Shown one piece after another: positions 63,780 through 64,000 of a stretch of 64,000 nt of DNA. A model generated the notes under the pieces. That model was not told the DNA's origin. It did not search any database and saw nothing but the letters and a program-made list of their open reading frames with translations. Origin of the DNA: Tubiluchus corallicola (taxonomy: Eukaryota; Priapulida; Priapulimorpha; Priapulimorphida; Tubiluchidae); the NCBI GenBank assembly GCA_030141605.1, contig JAQGDQ010000552.1:1-64000 (forward strand), given 5' to 3'. Every line of letters starts with the position of its first letter. Position 1 is the first letter of the stretch. The position numbers and the translations under genes are program-made.

Positions 63780-64000
63780 TTTTGTGTCTGTGCATGCGTG
63801 TGTGTGTGTGTCTGCGTGTGTGCCGGCATGTATGTGTGTGTGTGTGTGTGTGTGTGCATGCGTGCATGTGTCTGTGTCTGAATGTGTGTGTGTGTGCGTG
63901 CGTGCCTGCATGTGTGTGTGTGCATGCGTGCATGTGTATGTGTGTGTATCTGCATGTGTATGTGTGTGTGCGCGTGTGCATGCGTGCCTGCATGTGTGTG
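63780..64000 (+). repeat. (GT)n-rich microsatellite running off the window
   Basis: GT dinucleotide with GCATGC and CTGC interruptions that form a loose longer period. The Thr/His-rich frames on the minus strand are artefacts. Confidence 0.95.

Overview
The window is AT-rich, intron-bearing nuclear DNA from an animal, most likely an invertebrate. Evidence: DNA polymerase kappa split by ten GT-AG introns, metazoan-type SCLY, IDH3A, IGHMBP2 and MIOS, relics of non-LTR retrotransposons, and several tRNA- and 5S-derived SINE-like repeats. I cannot place the phylum from sequence alone. No prokaryotic, organellar or viral gene is visible.

Layout. 1-6208 is a giant inverted repeat: two arms of about 2.2 kb around a 1.7 kb loop that holds two coiled-coil coding exons. 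6909-8252 is a single-exon selenocysteine lyase gene (+). 10190-28330 is the POLK gene (+), 11 coding exons giving 772 residues; its introns are packed with MITEs, SINEs and satellites. 28.4-32.65 kb is repeat-rich intergenic DNA. 32700-34218 is IDH3A (-), two exons, 366 residues. 36189-39209 is IGHMBP2 (+), one exon, 1006 residues. 42937-45772 is a newly inferred two-exon gene (+) for a 68-residue, single-membrane-span, mitochondrial-looking protein; its only intron is mostly a 2 kb, 56-bp minisatellite. 48739-51372 is MIOS (-), one exon, 877 residues. From 51.4 kb to the end I find no gene I can support, only transposon relics and unique AT-rich DNA.

Mobile DNA dominates. Families seen two or more times include: TTAA-flanked MITEs with AGGAAAAC-type ends (6.2, 15.0, 61.2 kb) and a longer related-looking family (14.3, 21.3, 30.5, 58.1 kb); a 640-656 bp MITE with about 35-bp terminal inverted repeats (8.9, 13.3, 24.8, 27.0 kb); a CAGGG-ended hAT-like MITE; a 5S-headed SINE (40.3, 48.3 kb); and LINE or SINE 3' ends that share a hairpin. 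Single well-bounded elements include two further hAT-type MITEs with perfect 8-bp target duplications, a CCCTTATAGGG-ended TTAA element and two TA-flanked MITEs.

The genes are not an operon or a pathway. They are unrelated housekeeping genes: selenium recycling, translesion synthesis, TCA cycle, an RNA/DNA helicase, a putative respiratory-chain small subunit and GATOR2 nutrient signalling. The most unusual structures are the palindrome with captured exons, the intronic minisatellite that is open in all three frames, the 5S-headed SINE, and a heat-shock-element/TATA cassette inside an LTR-like insertion nested in a MITE.
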